64,000 bases of DNA from Ignatzschineria indica (GCF_003121925.1 NZ_QEWR01000004.1:62001-126000), one strand, 5' to 3'; positions 1 to 8,549 are shown, counted from the first letter of the stretch. Notes: a model not told the origin generated them from the letters alone. Translations and numbers: made by a program.

Positions 1-1254
1 TTATTAATTCGGGGGAAAGTGATCCCGATAGTGGCCCTAACATTGATCCCGATCATCGGCGCGTTAGTAGCGGGTTTTGGAATGGAAGAGATCGGAGGAT
101 TCTTTAAATCGGGTTTAGGCTCGGTGATGAATGTTGTGGTGATGTTTATCTTCGCCATTATCTTTTTCGGGATTTTGCAAGATGCCGGTCTTTTTGATCC
201 TTTAATCAATAAGATGATCCAATTGACTCGTGGGAATATTATTACGATCTGTATCGGCAGTGTGATTATTGCTGCAATTGCGCAGCTTGATGGTTCGGGA
301 GCCTCTACTTTCTTAATTACAATCCCGGCACTATTGCCCCTCTATAAGCGGATGCGCATTAGCCCTTACCTTCTAGTTCTCTTGATAGGTGGAAGTGCTA
401 GTATCATGAATATGATCCCATGGGGTGGGCCATTAGGAAGAACGGCGAGTGTAATCGATATGGATGTCACGGAATTGTGGCGTCCCTTGATTCCTGTGCA
501 AGTTGTGGGAATGATTCTTATGGTAGGCTTAGCAACCGTTTTGGGAATGCGTGAGAAGCGTCGTATTGCGGCATTGCCGGCATCATCTGAGGTAGAGGGA
601 AGTGATGAAGATTTAGCGCCGATGACATCTGATCTTAAGCCGGGACTTTATCTCTTTAATCTCCTTTTAACGATTGGCATCATCGCTATCTTAGTGACGG
701 GAATTATTCCGGCAGGATTTGCCTTTATGATCGGGGTTGCGATCGCTTTACCGGTGAATTTCAGAACAATTCAGCTACAGAATGAGTGTATTAAACGTCA
801 TGCGCCTAATGCTTTATCGATGGCGTCAATTATTCTTGCTGCCGGCGTCTTCTTGGGCGTTTTAAATGGTACAGGAATGTTAACCTCTATTGCGCAAGAT
901 CTTATCAATATTATGCCGGAATTTATGGGGCGTTATATCCATCTAATTATTGGCTTTTTAGGATTACCTTTCGATCTTCTTTTAAGTACAGATGCTTACT
1001 ACTTTGCATTACTGCCCGTTGTTGACCAAATAGCGACAACTTATGGAATAGCATCAACTTCAACAGCTTATGCGATGATTGTTGGTAATATTGTAGGAAC
1101 ATTTGTTAGCCCCTTCTCTCCTGCACTATGGCTCGCGCTTGGTTTGGCGAATATCGAGATGGGACGCTATATCCGCTACTCCTTCTTCTGGATGTGGGCG
1201 ATTGGTATCTTATTGCTGATTGCAGCCATTATTATGGGTGTTATTGCGGTATAA
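1..1254 (+). CDS. CitMHS-family citrate/divalent-cation transporter, 5' end cut by window
   Basis: This is a polytopic inner-membrane transporter resembling the CitMHS family, which takes up metal-complexed citrate or similar carboxylates with protons. The reading frame is open to base 1, so the GTG at 19 is probably an internal valine and about 20 N-terminal residues lie outside the window. The visible 411+ residues hold roughly ten to twelve hydrophobic segments, with a polar cytoplasmic loop near residues 175-205. Conserved-looking loops include GSGASTFLITIPALLPLY and SIMNMIPWGGPLGR. The family is usually about 430 residues, so little is missing. A hairpin terminator follows at 1287. The family call is firm from the overall pattern; the exact substrate cannot be read from the sequence. 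Confidence 0.85.
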   Translation, partial: LLIRGKVIPIVALTLIPIIGALVAGFGMEEIGGFFKSGLGSVMNVVVMFIFAIIFFGILQDAGLFDPLINKMIQLTRGNIITICIGSVIIAAIAQLDGSGASTFLITIPALLPLYKRMRISPYLLVLLIGGSASIMNMIPWGGPLGRTASVIDMDVTELWRPLIPVQVVGMILMVGLATVLGMREKRRIAALPASSEVEGSDEDLAPMTSDLKPGLYLFNLLLTIGIIAILVTGIIPAGFAFMIGVAIALPVNFRTIQLQNECIKRHAPNALSMASIILAAGVFLGVLNGTGMLTSIAQDLINIMPEFMGRYIHLIIGFLGLPFDLLLSTDAYYFALLPVVDQIATTYGIASTSTAYAMIVGNIVGTFVSPFSPALWLALGLANIEMGRYIRYSFFWMWAIGILLLIAAIIMGVIAV

Positions 1255-1286
1255 GTAGAGTCGCAATAGGCTAAACGAAAATAGAT

Positions 1287-1337
1287 AATCCCTAATAGAC
1301 GCAAAATCGATGGAGCTTGCGACTATTAGGGATTTTT
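1287..1337 (+). terminator. Rho-independent terminator after the CitMHS gene
   Basis: Twelve-base arms AATCCCTAATAG and CTATTAGGGATT enclose a loop of about 24 bases and are followed by a T run. The arms are also preceded by A-rich sequence, so it may serve the convergent lipoprotein gene as well. Confidence 0.65.
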
Positions 1338-1409
1338 AATAGCTAGGAGTCATCAATCGAGAATAACCTGACTCGTGATTGTGATCTCGCTTTTATTACT
1401 ATGTTGTGA

Positions 1410-1460
1410 ACGATTTTATAGAACAACTTTATAGAGCAACTTTATGGACTAACTTTATGG
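1410..1460. repeat. Degenerate 13-bp tandem repeat
   Basis: Three to four units of the form AACAACTTTATAG / AGCAACTTTATGG / ACTAACTTTATGG sit just beyond the stop of the convergent lipoprotein gene. No function is evident. It is one of several short stutter repeats in this window's intergenic DNA. Confidence 0.6.
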
Positions 1461-1470
1461 ACATAATGGC

Positions 1471-2724
1471 TTATGGTTCATTGCTCAACTGTAGGTAGTC
1501 AATAACATTGTTATTCTCATAGTTGTTGAGGATATAGAAGTAGTTTTGGTACTCAAAAAGGGTATCGTTAGATCTATTTCGATCCCCTTCCACAACTCCT
1601 TCAAGGAAGAAGACCTCTTTACGATCATTGACGACCCAAACTAATGTCTCTTTGATGTTTTGATATTGGAAATCTTTGTAGTAATCCGCAGTGTAATTAT
1701 CAAAATTATCTAAAATAGCCCGAAGACGTGCTTCCTCATTTCGAGCAGCTTCATAACGTTGATATTCGTTACGGGGTAAAATATCGGAGAGGTCAGGGCG
1801 ATCAGCAAGAAGATTTTTTCGCTCTTGCTTCAATTGAGCGATCCCTTCTGTTAGGAGGTTGGATACCAACTCATAGCGAGCGACTAAAAGATCTTTGATC
1901 TGTGATTGCAATTCAGCCTCAATCTTGGGGAGATTTGCTTTGATAGTATCAAAATCTGCTTCTTGGAGATAAATGTCAGAGAGCGGTGCACCATGAAACC
2001 TTGTATCATTCGTTAAATAGAGCGGTAATATCAGATTATTTAAAAGTGATGGTGGAAGATCGCTGCGAATCAGATTATGGCGAAAATTTTCAACTCTTGA
2101 GCTACGGATACTCTTCCACATCGAAAGATTGTTTTGGTAATCGAGAGGATATTGGAAATCGTTAGGATTGGGCGGTGGCGTATCATCTCTAAATTGTTGG
2201 AACTTTTCGATGAGAGATTCTAGCATCGAGATATGATATTCGATTCCTGATAAGCCATCGATAGCATAGCTATTGAAGCCTAAATCCGTTGGCGATACGA
2301 GAGGATTTTCATTAAGAGCCTTCAGTTGCTCTTCTGCAGTGGCGATTATATTATCGATCTGTTCAATCTTATTATCAAAGCGTTGCTCTGCACTACTTTG
2401 AAGATTATTCGCTGTTGTTTCTGCTGCCGTTAACTCACCTTGAAGCATGCGTTTAAGGGAGGAGAGTAGAGCATCTCTACGTGCTTTAAACTCTTTAGAC
2501 GAATCGACAAATTGACACTCATAGACGACGAGATCTCGACCAAGGTTATCTGTCGCGCTACTCCAATCAGTTTTTTTACAGATTTTGCGATTATCAAGAA
2601 TTTTACCAACTTGGATTGTTCTTTCATCATCCATGAAGGAGTTTTTTACTGTCTCAATTCTAGCGCTATCTTCACCGCAACCCGCGATAATGAGCGGAAG
2701 TGCAAGTAACCATACTTTTTTCAT
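1471..2724 (-). CDS. Putative lipoprotein, function unknown
   Basis: A 417-residue exported protein of unknown function. The start at 2724 (MKKVWLLALPLIIAGCGED) is preferred over an upstream TTG at 2742, because it gives a lysine-led signal peptide with a lipobox ending in AGC, so Cys16 should be lipidated. The mature part is highly charged, with a predicted helical or coiled-coil stretch at about residues 75-140 and another at about 250-335 rich in Glu, Lys, Arg and Leu. The C-terminus (VWVVNDRKEVFFLEG) looks like a beta-rich segment. I recognise no family. The next gene upstream on the same strand also encodes an exported protein, but the 107-base gap gives no strong operon signal. Confidence 0.7.
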   Translation of the reverse strand: MKKVWLLALPLIIAGCGEDSARIETVKNSFMDDERTIQVGKILDNRKICKKTDWSSATDNLGRDLVVYECQFVDSSKEFKARRDALLSSLKRMLQGELTAAETTANNLQSSAEQRFDNKIEQIDNIIATAEEQLKALNENPLVSPTDLGFNSYAIDGLSGIEYHISMLESLIEKFQQFRDDTPPPNPNDFQYPLDYQNNLSMWKSIRSSRVENFRHNLIRSDLPPSLLNNLILPLYLTNDTRFHGAPLSDIYLQEADFDTIKANLPKIEAELQSQIKDLLVARYELVSNLLTEGIAQLKQERKNLLADRPDLSDILPRNEYQRYEAARNEEARLRAILDNFDNYTADYYKDFQYQNIKETLVWVVNDRKEVFFLEGVVEGDRNRSNDTLFEYQNYFYILNNYENNNVIDYLQLSNEP

Positions 2725-2831
2725 AAATAGTTCTCTATTCAATAATTAATATCGGATTTGTGGGGATTTGATCCTGTTTATTAGAAGACTCAATGATTCA
2801 ATATATAAATAAACAGAAATAAACCGAGTCT

Positions 2832-3722
2832 TTAAAAGGTGATGAACTCACTCCCTTTTTCTGTTTTGATCTCGAGAGTGTTGGGATCAGGACAGTTTTT
2901 AAAGAGAAGATAGCTCGCTTCTCCTGCTTTGATCGTTAGTGGAAAGGCAGATTTTGTGCCGTAAAGATCTTTAAGCGCTTGGGGAAGATGTTCATGACCT
3001 GTTATCGCACCTTGATTGGCTCTAAAGAGGGGACAATTTCCCTGATTGAGAGAGATATCTTGAATTGTTACTGTGCTATGAGGCGCTGTGAGAAGAATCA
3101 TCGTTATTGAGCTATTAGGTGTCTCTCTGCTAACACGGTACTCTGCTGCGAGCAGTGTGGAACTAGGCGCTGATAATGCCGAGGAGTCTAAGTGGTTAGT
3201 CGCTATTTTCTGCTCCTTCGCGGTAGGGTTGACTGTATCGATAGCGGTTTCGATATCCTGACTATTCTGATCTCGCATTGCCCGGCAATCAGCAAGATCT
3301 TTGCTAATCTCTCTATTTTGTGGGTTAAATACCCCTAAGTATTCTCCATTCCAAAAGAGCTCAAAGAAGCTCGCTTGAGAGAGCGCCTGTGTAAGTTGAT
3401 TCCATTCCCGAGCGCCTTTATCACTAAAGGTCTCTTCCGGAACGGAGTAGGATCGCCCATCAATGGCAAGTTCAATCGGTGCTAGTACGCCATCATCATC
3501 GTAGGCAGGGACTTGATTCCCTTGAAAGTAGATAGTAACGCCATGATCATAATCCGCGCCGGCCCCTACATTACAACTAATAAATAGCTCGGCACCGTCA
3601 TTATTTTCTAAACTATATTCAAGATAACCTTGCCCAAAACCACTGTTCCAGGTGAAAGGTGTAGCATAAGCAGCTGTAGCAATAGAACCTACTGCACAGA
3701 GCATCATCGCGGCTTTTCTCAT
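2832..3722 (-). CDS. Putative secreted protein, function unknown
   Basis: A 296-residue protein with a typical cleavable signal peptide (hydrophobic core to about residue 18, AYA-T cleavage near residue 20). AGGAG lies a few bases before the ATG at 3722. The mature protein is mixed alpha/beta in appearance with four or so cysteines (ISCNVG, DLADCRAM, GNCPLFR, KNCPDP), which could form disulphides in the periplasm. I do not recognise a family. Upstream on the minus strand is about 200 bases of AT-rich sequence and then the decayed RhuM gene, so this gene marks the left border of the accessory zone. Confidence 0.65.
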   Translation of the reverse strand: MRKAAMMLCAVGSIATAAYATPFTWNSGFGQGYLEYSLENNDGAELFISCNVGAGADYDHGVTIYFQGNQVPAYDDDGVLAPIELAIDGRSYSVPEETFSDKGAREWNQLTQALSQASFFELFWNGEYLGVFNPQNREISKDLADCRAMRDQNSQDIETAIDTVNPTAKEQKIATNHLDSSALSAPSSTLLAAEYRVSRETPNSSITMILLTAPHSTVTIQDISLNQGNCPLFRANQGAITGHEHLPQALKDLYGTKSAFPLTIKAGEASYLLFKNCPDPNTLEIKTEKGSEFITF

Positions 3723-3854
3723 AAGCTCTCCTAAAGTATCGCTTCAATCAATATTTTTAAATTATTTTCACATTATAAACCGGCGATATTTTAAGTGTTT
3801 CTAAATTATCTTACTTTTTGACTTATCGATCGATATAGTCATTATTTTTTAAAA

Positions 3855-3870
3855 TGTTTTATGTGAAACA
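3855..3870. other. parS-like 16-mer (two mismatches)
   Basis: TGTTTTATGTGAAACA matches the palindromic ParB site TGTTTCACGTGAAACA at 14 of 16 positions. parA-parB lie 25 kb to the right. It may be chance in AT-rich DNA. Confidence 0.25.
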
Positions 3871-3943
3871 TTTTGTTTTTAATCGATATGATGAGGAGAT
3901 AGAAGTTCTTCATTTATTTTTTAGGTTCTATCTTTTTGGTTTT

Positions 3944-4616
3944 TATTATATTTTTGATGAAGAAGAGCTGTGTAAAAATTCAACTATCCGGAAATTCCGG
4001 ATAGTTCGAAAATAGTGTAGTAGAAAGGCTTTCAGATAAAATTGATCATTATAATTCAGATGTGATTTTTATCGTTGGTTATCGCGCTCGTTCAACAAGA
4101 GAGGCCTAATTTCGGAAATGAGCAACGCGTATATTAGGTGAATATTTAACGAAAGGTTTTGTCCTTGATGATGAGCAGCTTAAAAACATACCGGCGGCAA
4201 ACTTATTTTTTCCAGATTATTTTGATGAATTACTCGAGCTATACGGGATGTTTATCTAAGAGTGAGAGAGATTTTTGCTATGGTAGCGGATTATGATCCG
4301 ACTTTGAGGGAAACAACATAATTTTTCCAAGTGATTCAAAAAAATCGTAATTATGTGGTTTGATTTTGCAGAGAATCAAGCAAAGCATCGTAAACAAGTT
4401 TTCTTGAAAGATTGGACGGAAAAACCAGATCAGTTTTTAGAATTTAATAAGAGAGCAGTCTTGGATGGAGCGGGAACGATCACTAAAAAAACTAGCTGAT
4501 CAAAAGCTGGCACAGAGTATGATTTTTTTGTAAAAAGATGCAGAGAAAATAGAGAAAAAGAGGGAGAACGGCAATATTTTCGTACACTTGAAACATTAGT
4601 AGGAGATAAAAAATAA
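3944..4616 (+). pseudogene. Decayed RhuM-family protein gene
   Basis: Pieces of a RhuM-like (virulence protein RhuM) reading frame can be followed across several frames. In order they are IFDEEELCKNSTIRKF (from 3950), NSVVERLSDKIDHYNSDV and VGYRARST (about 4008-4100), ATRILGEYLTKGFVLDDEQLKNIPAAN and FFPDYFDELLE (about 4128-4245), then VYLRVREIFAMVADYDPTLRET with a stop before FFQVIQKN. Last come KHRKQVFLKDWTEKPDQFL, FNKRAVLDGAGTITKK and the C-terminus ending at TAA 4614-4616. In-frame stops and at least four frameshifts or small deletions break it, and the N-terminal ~70 residues are missing. RhuM genes commonly travel on islands, which fits a site beside the tRNA-Leu attachment array. Confidence 0.75.
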
Positions 4617-4758
4617 GGAGTGGGAATCTTCAAAACTCCAAGAGAAGCTCAGAGGTAAGACTCTGGTTAGAAGTTAATGCTTTAGTTTCTTGCATAATGA
4701 GGGAAATGCTCGACTCATGCGATACTATCTAAATTTAATATTAGTTGGAGCAAATCAA
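4617..4758. other. Gene-free stretch between RhuM remnant and attachment copy
   Basis: No open frame or RNA is visible. It ends with GTTGGAGCAA (4744-4753), a 10-mer repeated at 8651-8660 near the next attachment copy and, as TTTGGAGCAA, at 4916-4925. Confidence 0.4.
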
Positions 4759-4826
4759 ATTCCAGACAGAAAAAAGCCCGCTAAATAGCGGGCTTTAAGA
4801 CTTTGTGATGGTGTCTAGGGTCGGAA
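4759..4826 (-). other. Attachment-site copy A: tRNA-Leu 3' end plus terminator, diverged
   Basis: These 68 bases match the copy at 13634-13701, which overlaps the intact tRNA-Leu, with five mismatches. They include the terminator hairpin (GCCCGCTAAATAGCGGGC) and an 18-bp remnant of the tRNA 3' end ending at GGAA. This is what an integrase targeting the tRNA 3' end leaves at the far end of an integrated element. The divergence suggests that it is the oldest of the three copies. Confidence 0.75.
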
Positions 4827-4938
4827 TCTTAAAAGTATATATAGCTATATATGTAGCTTTATCAATCACGTTGTTGAAATTAGGGATAGATAAAAAATAT
4901 ATATTGCATTTTTTATTTGGAGCAATAATTGACTCATT

Positions 4939-5832
4939 TTAGGATGTGGTTCTATTAGTAGTAAGGTATTTGCTACTAATAAATTTTTTGAACTCATAAT
5001 TATTACATAACTCAAGTTCTATAACATTTTTATAATGATTCAGTCCTGTTATACGAGACTTATCAGCTGTTATCTGACTTAGAGTCTGTATAATATCCTC
5101 GAATGTAAGAGGATATTTCAAAAAGTTTTTTATAGTAGTTTCAAATTCGGAAATAATACCGGAAGCTTTGTGAGAGAATCTCTCTAGTAAATTTAAAGTT
5201 GTATAATGATTTTCAATTTTCTGAAATAATTCAGGGCATATGTTATTTCGATTTTCAAGGAAAAAAGATACAGAAAAAGAATCATCTTCTTTGGTTATTT
5301 TGACAAAGAGGTACTGAGTCTCAGGTAGTATATCTAAATATAAATTTAATACATGTAGTTCTGAGTTTTGATTTAGCCAAGCATTCCCTTTCTTTGTATT
5401 GCAAATAGAACATGCTGGGAATAGGTTTTTAGGATGTGCTGAAAACTGGGGGAAAATTGACTGTGGAGCGATATGATCAAATGAGCTGATGCTATCGATA
5501 GTGCAGTACTGACAAGTATCTAATTGTCTGTTACCATCTAAAGTTAAAATATTTTTTCTTAATTGTTTAAAATGAGTAGAAGAATAACTATATAGCTCTT
5601 TAATATCTTTTTCTTCTTTGGAGTTATAGGTATGTCTTGGGGTAAGATCTTCTAGGTTGTTACGCTCAAAACAATTTTCATATTCTTCAAAGTTCTTTTT
5701 TATACGAGAGGAAAGAGTTGTTATTCTTTCTTTGTAAGGAGGAGAGATATCATTTTTTCTTGTTCTTTTAGACTGGATAACTTTATCTAAGAAATCAGAA
5801 CTAGACTCAGAGTAATGTTTTAAGTTCCTCAT
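4939..5832 (-). CDS. HNH endonuclease of a Septu-like (PtuB-type) defence pair
   Basis: A 297-residue protein with a zinc-framed HNH nuclease core: C107-x2-C110, D119-H120 (SSFDHIAPQS), then NLFPAC141-x2-C144-N145 and N150. This arrangement is that of the HNH proteins that accompany AAA ATPases in Septu and in Ec78-type retrons. It begins four bases after the stop of the ATPase gene, so the two form a tight operon transcribed leftward. The N-terminal 100 residues are charged and helical; the C-terminal half has no motif I recognise. DNA here is visibly more AT-rich than the housekeeping genes, and the pair sits between two tRNA-Leu attachment copies. The HNH assignment is firm; the defence role is inferred from the pairing. 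Confidence 0.8.
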   Translation of the reverse strand: MRNLKHYSESSSDFLDKVIQSKRTRKNDISPPYKERITTLSSRIKKNFEEYENCFERNNLEDLTPRHTYNSKEEKDIKELYSYSSTHFKQLRKNILTLDGNRQLDTCQYCTIDSISSFDHIAPQSIFPQFSAHPKNLFPACSICNTKKGNAWLNQNSELHVLNLYLDILPETQYLFVKITKEDDSFSVSFFLENRNNICPELFQKIENHYTTLNLLERFSHKASGIISEFETTIKNFLKYPLTFEDIIQTLSQITADKSRITGLNHYKNVIELELCNNYEFKKFISSKYLTTNRTTS

Positions 5833-5836
5833 TTTG

Positions 5837-7804
5837 TCATTCCCCTTTTTTTAATAGGCTTTTTAATAAAATAGATACATTTAAGCTTAAAGGAGTGTCT
5901 TTGTTGCTTGTTAAAGTATCAACGATCTTCTCATAGCTATATCGCTCTTGTATTAAATTTTGAATTTCTTCTTTAAAGTAACTTGGTATATCTCTTGTTC
6001 CAAATATTTCTTCAGTAAGCACAGTAAGATTTTCCCCAAATGTTTCAATGGTAGGATGAGATAAACTCATTACTCCATCTTCATTCCTTAAAATATAAAC
6101 CTTTTTAGATAATAAGCCTTGTATAACAATTGGAGAGTGTGTTGCAATGATACAGAATGATCTAAATTTTTTTGCAAGCATATGTATACTATTAATTAAT
6201 TGAGATATTCCATTAGGATGTAAATGAGTTTCTGGTTCATCGAATATTATTAGTGAGTTAAGTCTAATATTCGCAAGAATCTCTGTCATGATATAAATGA
6301 AAATTTTTTGCCCTGAGCTAAATTGCTCGATAGATTGTTCAACTGCATCCATTTTCAAAGTATAACCTATTGAGTTAGGAGCTTCCTCTAGCCATTTTTC
6401 AGTCTCTTGAGTTAAGAAAAAATTTTCACAAATAACTTTCCATTCACCTAATCGGTTTCGTCCTTCAATTTCTGTAATAGATGATTTGAACCTATTATTT
6501 AGTTCAGTCTCAGAAAGAGAAGTGATTTCATTCTTTTCATTTTTTTGGCGTAGGCCACAATAAAGATAGTTGAAATGAGCTTCAGGATCAGGGATTTCAA
6601 ATTTATCGAAAGCGCTATAAGAAACAGCTATTATCTTACTAAAGAGGGGTAGCTTAGGAGAAAAAAGCATGGCTTTTTGCTTAGCTATGTCTATCGGTAG
6701 CTTTGATATTAAACGAGTTTTTCCGACACCATTTTTTCCTATAATCGCATACACCCTTTCTAGAGGGATATTTTCTGAGAATGAAAAGTTTGCTAAAACT
6801 TCATTTTCTCCAGATTGATAAGTGTAATTAAATTTATATAGATTATCTAAGTCATAATTATCAATTAAGAATTTTGCTTGGCGAAGTAATTGTTCTTGTT
6901 TATCATAGCGAATAAGGCTGCTTTGGAATGAAGGAAGGGTATCAAATTTTTCTTCTAGAATAGGGAAAAAGGCAACGTCATTTAATGCCTTTAAAATTGA
7001 TAAATAACCATTTTTAAAGATAGCCCGTATTTCTCTATAGAAACTTATGTCCTCTGCTAAAGAACAGAATTCATCAGGAAGTTGTGAGAAAGCTTTTTTT
7101 AAGATTTCTATGGAACTTTTCTCGTAGGTGTTAATTATTTTTAGTTCGCCAATACGTTGCTCTATATCGTTGTTGTAAAAATATAAGGTAAACCCATTTT
7201 TTAAACCATAATCATTCCAATTTGTAGTAGGCGTTAGAATAAAATACTCTGACTCTTTTGGCATAGATAAATTAGATGCATTAGAAATGTAGAATGTGAT
7301 TTTATTGTTTGGGATATTTTTTAGGGCATCATGTTCATCTAATTTTGCTATTTTATAAATAGGTAGATTTGAGTCATCATATGACTGTATTTTATACTCA
7401 AGTTTATCGAGCTTTAATATTGGATTTATTGAGTGGTAAAAGAACTTTATGTCATTTTCATTTGAGTTTACTTTTGGTGAGATTATCAGATTTAGTAGTT
7501 TTGTGAAAATATCATCAGAATCGAGAAATTTAAAAGGAGGGTGTTCTAGGAATATATACTTTAAAGACCAGTCAGGGTTATTAATATAATGTTGCTGTAG
7601 GTCTTTAAATGCATCGTTATACTCAGGTCGGGGATCTGTAGTTGGTAATAATCTGAGATCAAGAATTTCATCAAAAAAGTCAATAGCCTCGATATTTTTA
7701 AATAAACGATTTTCTTCAGATATTAGAATTTTAATAATATCTAGTTTTGCTTTTTTAGGGTATTTAAATTGAGTAGTATTCACTAGTATTTTCCCAGTAA
7801 TCAT
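5837..7804 (-). CDS. AAA/SMC-like ATPase of a Septu-like (PtuA-type) defence pair
   Basis: A 655-residue ATPase with a complete ABC/SMC-type nucleotide-binding set. Walker A is GKNGVGKT at 356-363, the signature-like FSSGQK is at 495-500, Walker B IIFDEPETHLHP runs from about 519, and the H-loop THS is at 555-557. The order and the DEPETHLHP form are typical of the AAA_21/OLD-like ATPases that pair with HNH nucleases in Septu. The oddity is a region of about 350 residues before Walker A; in PtuA proteins as I know them the Walker A motif is close to the N-terminus. That region has no domain I recognise. No good ribosome-binding site is seen before the ATG. No reverse transcriptase lies nearby, so it is not a retron. 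The function is inferred from motif and partner. Confidence 0.8.
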   Translation of the reverse strand: MITGKILVNTTQFKYPKKAKLDIIKILISEENRLFKNIEAIDFFDEILDLRLLPTTDPRPEYNDAFKDLQQHYINNPDWSLKYIFLEHPPFKFLDSDDIFTKLLNLIISPKVNSNENDIKFFYHSINPILKLDKLEYKIQSYDDSNLPIYKIAKLDEHDALKNIPNNKITFYISNASNLSMPKESEYFILTPTTNWNDYGLKNGFTLYFYNNDIEQRIGELKIINTYEKSSIEILKKAFSQLPDEFCSLAEDISFYREIRAIFKNGYLSILKALNDVAFFPILEEKFDTLPSFQSSLIRYDKQEQLLRQAKFLIDNYDLDNLYKFNYTYQSGENEVLANFSFSENIPLERVYAIIGKNGVGKTRLISKLPIDIAKQKAMLFSPKLPLFSKIIAVSYSAFDKFEIPDPEAHFNYLYCGLRQKNEKNEITSLSETELNNRFKSSITEIEGRNRLGEWKVICENFFLTQETEKWLEEAPNSIGYTLKMDAVEQSIEQFSSGQKIFIYIMTEILANIRLNSLIIFDEPETHLHPNGISQLINSIHMLAKKFRSFCIIATHSPIVIQGLLSKKVYILRNEDGVMSLSHPTIETFGENLTVLTEEIFGTRDIPSYFKEEIQNLIQERYSYEKIVDTLTSNKDTPLSLNVSILLKSLLKKGE

Positions 7805-7866
7805 GAATTTTGATTATTGATTACTATAACAATTATATATTGAAAAAGAGAGAGGGATTCTTTTAC

Positions 7867-8476
7867 CTAAGCCTGTTTGCTATCTGTTATTTCTGTAGGT
7901 GTTGCATCATAGTAAATCATCAAGGATTTAATATCTTTATGGACAATCATCTTAGCTAAATCTAGTAAGGGAATTAGTTGGGCTAATCGAGTACATGCTT
8001 CGTGTCTTGTGTCATGAAACCTTATGTTCTCTATTTTGCATTTCTTAACGCTTCTTCTAAAAAGTGTTGAAACCGTATCTGCATCAATGCCAAAGATGTC
8101 TCCTGATTTTTTAGGGGCCATGATCTGTAGTAGCTGGATAGCTTTGCTACTTAGAGGTACGTGCCTACGATAACCATTTTTGGTTTCTATCAATGTGAGG
8201 TACTTTCCTCTTAAGTTAACTTGTTGCCATGTGAGTGTTGTAATTTCACTTTGGCGCATTGCTATTTCTAAGGCAAAAAGGAAAATTAAGTCTAGTTTTT
8301 ACTACCAGTATAATAGTAAGTAATTTTATTTCATGTGCTATTTGTCCGTACTTATTGAGTCTATTCTTTTGTTCAGAGATAGATTTGGATTTCGTAATAT
8401 TGTACTTAATTAGGAAGTTAAAGTAGGGCATAAAGGGCAATAAAAAGGTGTCTGTTTCCGTCATTTTTTCCGACAA
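7867..8476 (-). pseudogene. Tyrosine recombinase (integrase) remnant
   Basis: The 130-residue frame 7867-8259 is the C-terminal catalytic domain of a phage-type integrase. The first catalytic Arg is in MRQSEI, and HDTRHE gives the second box. A histidine in VHKD and the nucleophilic Tyr in SLMIYYDATPTEI follow. In the same frame just upstream LFALEIA is readable, then the frame breaks; a second frame (8246-8476) continues toward the attachment copy at 8482. Only about 150 bases separate the break from that copy, so most of the N-terminal arm-binding and core-binding domains are gone. Catalytic residues are intact but the protein is very unlikely to integrate DNA alone. Its place beside the attachment copy and before the ATPase-HNH pair fits the usual island layout. 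Confidence 0.8.
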
Positions 8477-8481
8477 GTCAG

Positions 8482-8549
8482 ATTCCAGACAGCAAAAAGC
8501 CCGCTAAATAGCGGGCTTTGAGACTTTGTAATGGTGCCTAGGGCCGGAA
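8482..8549 (-). other. Attachment-site copy B: tRNA-Leu 3' end plus terminator
   Basis: These 68 bases are identical to 13634-13701, including the GCCCGCTAAATAGCGGGC hairpin and 18 bp of the tRNA-Leu(UAA) 3' end. Identity stops exactly after GGAA on one side and before ATTCCAG on the other. It marks the junction between the ATPase-HNH segment and the nitric-oxide segment. Confidence 0.85.

Noticed and set aside
4430-4633. 67-residue minus-strand frame
   Set aside because: It is antisense to the recognisable RhuM remnant and has no independent support.
5837-7804. Retron or reverse-transcriptase-linked defence system
   Set aside because: No reverse transcriptase frame or msr-msd-like RNA is found beside the ATPase-HNH pair.
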